A model generated the notes under the pieces. That model saw nothing but the letters and a program-made list of their open reading frames with translations, was not told where the DNA came from and searched no databases. The translations under genes were made by a program, and so were the position numbers. Below, piece by piece: positions 62,300 through 64,000 of a stretch of 64,000 nt of DNA (position 1 is the stretch's first letter; every line of letters begins with the position of its first letter). The stretch comes from Leucaena leucocephala. Its lineage: Eukaryota > Streptophyta > Magnoliopsida > Fabales > Fabaceae. The DNA is taken from assembly GCA_037074615.1 (NCBI GenBank), contig JAYWLJ010000075.1:2501-66500 (forward strand), read 5' to 3'.

Positions 62300-64000
62300 G
62301 TATGTGTAGTATGTTGGCTTTTTTATTTCCATTGCCATGATATTGCTTGTACGTTTGATGAATAAGTTGTCATTAATTGGTAACAGTAATTTGCAACAAC
62401 ATGATGTATCTATTTGATGATTATGTAATTTAGGTTCATTCTACCATTGTTTAGCATTAAGAAAATCTAAGTTTTGGGTTTTGTACACTTTATTTTCGTG
62501 AAGACTTGTATGAATGCTGTTACTACCAAATGCTATTGATAGATTGATTATCCATTACATACTTGATGGTGATCCAAAACTGGTATTATATTAAATGCAA
62601 AATACTCTCATCTTCAGTGCGGAAGTAGATGATGCTGTAATAAAGAAACACACACACTAGCCATAAAGGAAACTACTGTAAATGAAATCACACTCCCACA
62701 AACTAGCATAGTAACAACAAGAAAAGAAAACACTCAAAGTAGAAAAAGAAAATAATGGAAAGAAGAAACCTCCTCCACCAAAACTTGGTGTTCAAGAGAC
62801 TAGGTACTCTCCCAACCAGACTACTGTTCTGTGTGCGCGCGTGTTTTCTCAAACACTTTGGCTGTTCTCTTTGATGCCTCCCTTCCTCCCTTTTGCCTCA
62901 TATACTGATAAGATCAGGTCACTTTTCTAGAATTAACAGATGCTGAAAAATAAAATAACTCTCCAATCTCAATTTCTAAGTAAGGATCTCACCGAAATTT
63001 AGAAAGAAGCCCAGAGAATCTTGAAGTGAATAAATGAACTTGATTATTCTGTTGCCCTGGCTGGAACTGGCCAAAGCAATATATAGAAAAATACAGCAAC
63101 AAACTTGAAAATGGTTCCCTACATTTTCTCGGGAAATGGCAACGGGTTGCTAAAGTCGTGGGATCACAACTGAGCTTCCTATGATATGCCTAATTATTTA
63201 AATAAATAAATAGACTTAATTCAAAAATAAGCTAAGCTAATTAACGTTCTCCTTCTTGCGCCTGGAGTAAGTGAGCATTGTCTTGTTCTTTTCCAGAGTC
63301 GTATCATATACCCTCCTCTCAGTTCCACTACTGACAAGGTTGTTAGCCTCATTAGACCTTGCTTTCTTGTCCCCCTTCCTTGGCGGGTTCGTCCACTTGT
63401 TGGGCTAGGCCTCTGTTCCTAACATATCTCTTAAGATTATCCCCTCCCTTAGAGCCCATTTTGCCTCTCCTAGTATATGTCTTGCTCCACAGCCTGATAT
63501 TCTCATATTTTTCGCCTCCTGCAAGCAAGACCTTGGCTTCAAGGTGAAAAGTGGAATTGGTCTTGAATAACTCCATTTCCAGCTCCATCTTCCCCCTCAG
63601 TTGCAGCTCCATTTCTTCAGTAAGGCCTTTCTGCAAGTGATTGAGCCTCAGTAGGCCATTCCTCCTCCAACACTTCTCGCTATCTTGGAGTTGGATTTCC
63701 TCTCCTCTATAGCTTTCTAAAGAACTACACTCTTTTTTGGTGACCATATTAATTGAAAATTATGTCACCACCTTGAAAAGATACCCTACAGGACCTTCTC
63801 CCAAAAATAAATGGAGCTTCTTTCAAACTTTCTAACATCATTCTGCTTGGTTCTGTTTTTCCCATTCTCCCCAGTTTCACCTACTTGCGTCAACTTGTCT
63901 GGTCCTGTTGGCATGATCTGAGACTTGTCTCTCGTGCTTGAGCCTAGTTAGCAGCATTGAAGGTAGCTCGAAAATTGGCCAATTGCTCTTGGAGCTCAAT
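62300..64000. other. Protease intron 4 (right end open), with retroelement-like minus-strand sequence
   Basis: I find no further protease exon before the window ends. A minus-strand frame at 63352-63747 (131 codons) is charged and Glu/Lys-rich with coiled-coil character (MELQLRGKMELEMELFKTNS). A following frame ending ARRKK-type, at about 63240-63400, may be its shifted continuation. The style is that of a retroelement gag N-terminus, but I recognise no specific family. The segment 62630-63000 includes a CA run (62648-62658) and could be LTR sequence. Confidence 0.35.

Overview
This is a eudicot plant nuclear window. The four protein-coding loci are multi-exon, with GT-AG introns and plant-type homologues; the repeats are CCCTAAA-type telomere motifs, Ty1/copia and non-LTR elements, a tRNA-derived SINE and MITEs. 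The species cannot be fixed from sequence. The CCCTAAA strand reads 5'->3' from the left edge, as expected at the left end of a chromosome, so the left side is probably subtelomeric.

Layout. (1) 1-6171: a tandem repeat of about 2.4 kb. Each unit is a 1.33-kb AT-rich spacer plus about 1.08 kb of degenerate telomere-like DNA. There are two full units and a third spacer with no telomeric part, which runs into unique DNA. (2) 7066-22037 (+): a 15-exon alpha-kleisin cohesin gene of the SYN4/RAD21.3 type, about 1205 aa. (3) 22038-25470: intergenic DNA with a SINE flanked by target-site duplications. (4) 25471-32660 (+): a 7-exon EMC10-like gene, 268 aa, whose first intron holds a copia relic split by a miniature LTR element and a block resembling mitochondrial DNA. 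(5) 34970-36455: an L1-type LINE relic split by a MITE. (6) 36725-44563 (+): an 11-exon LCAT4-like acyltransferase/phospholipase gene, 448 aa. (7) 44.7-47.2 kb: an L1 RNase H relic, then a minus-strand RTE LINE fragment. (8) 47954-53437 (-): an 11-exon GFAT gene, 691 aa. (9) 55666-62299 (+, runs off the right edge): an A1 aspartic protease gene with a 23-bp tandem duplication that breaks the reading frame; its third intron contains an RTE LINE fragment into which a young 4.1-kb copia element has inserted.

The genes are ordinary cellular genes with separate jobs: sister-chromatid cohesion, ER membrane-protein insertion, lipid acyl transfer, hexosamine synthesis and secreted proteolysis. They do not form a pathway or cluster. 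Exon boundaries were set by hand from splice sites, unbroken phase and protein-family conservation. In the four complete genes the coding length is divisible by three.

I found no new defence, CRISPR-like or biosynthetic system. The points most worth following are the recently amplified telomere-like tandem repeat with its informative right junction, the frame-breaking duplication in the protease gene, and several nested transposon insertions whose target-site duplications reconstruct the insertion history.
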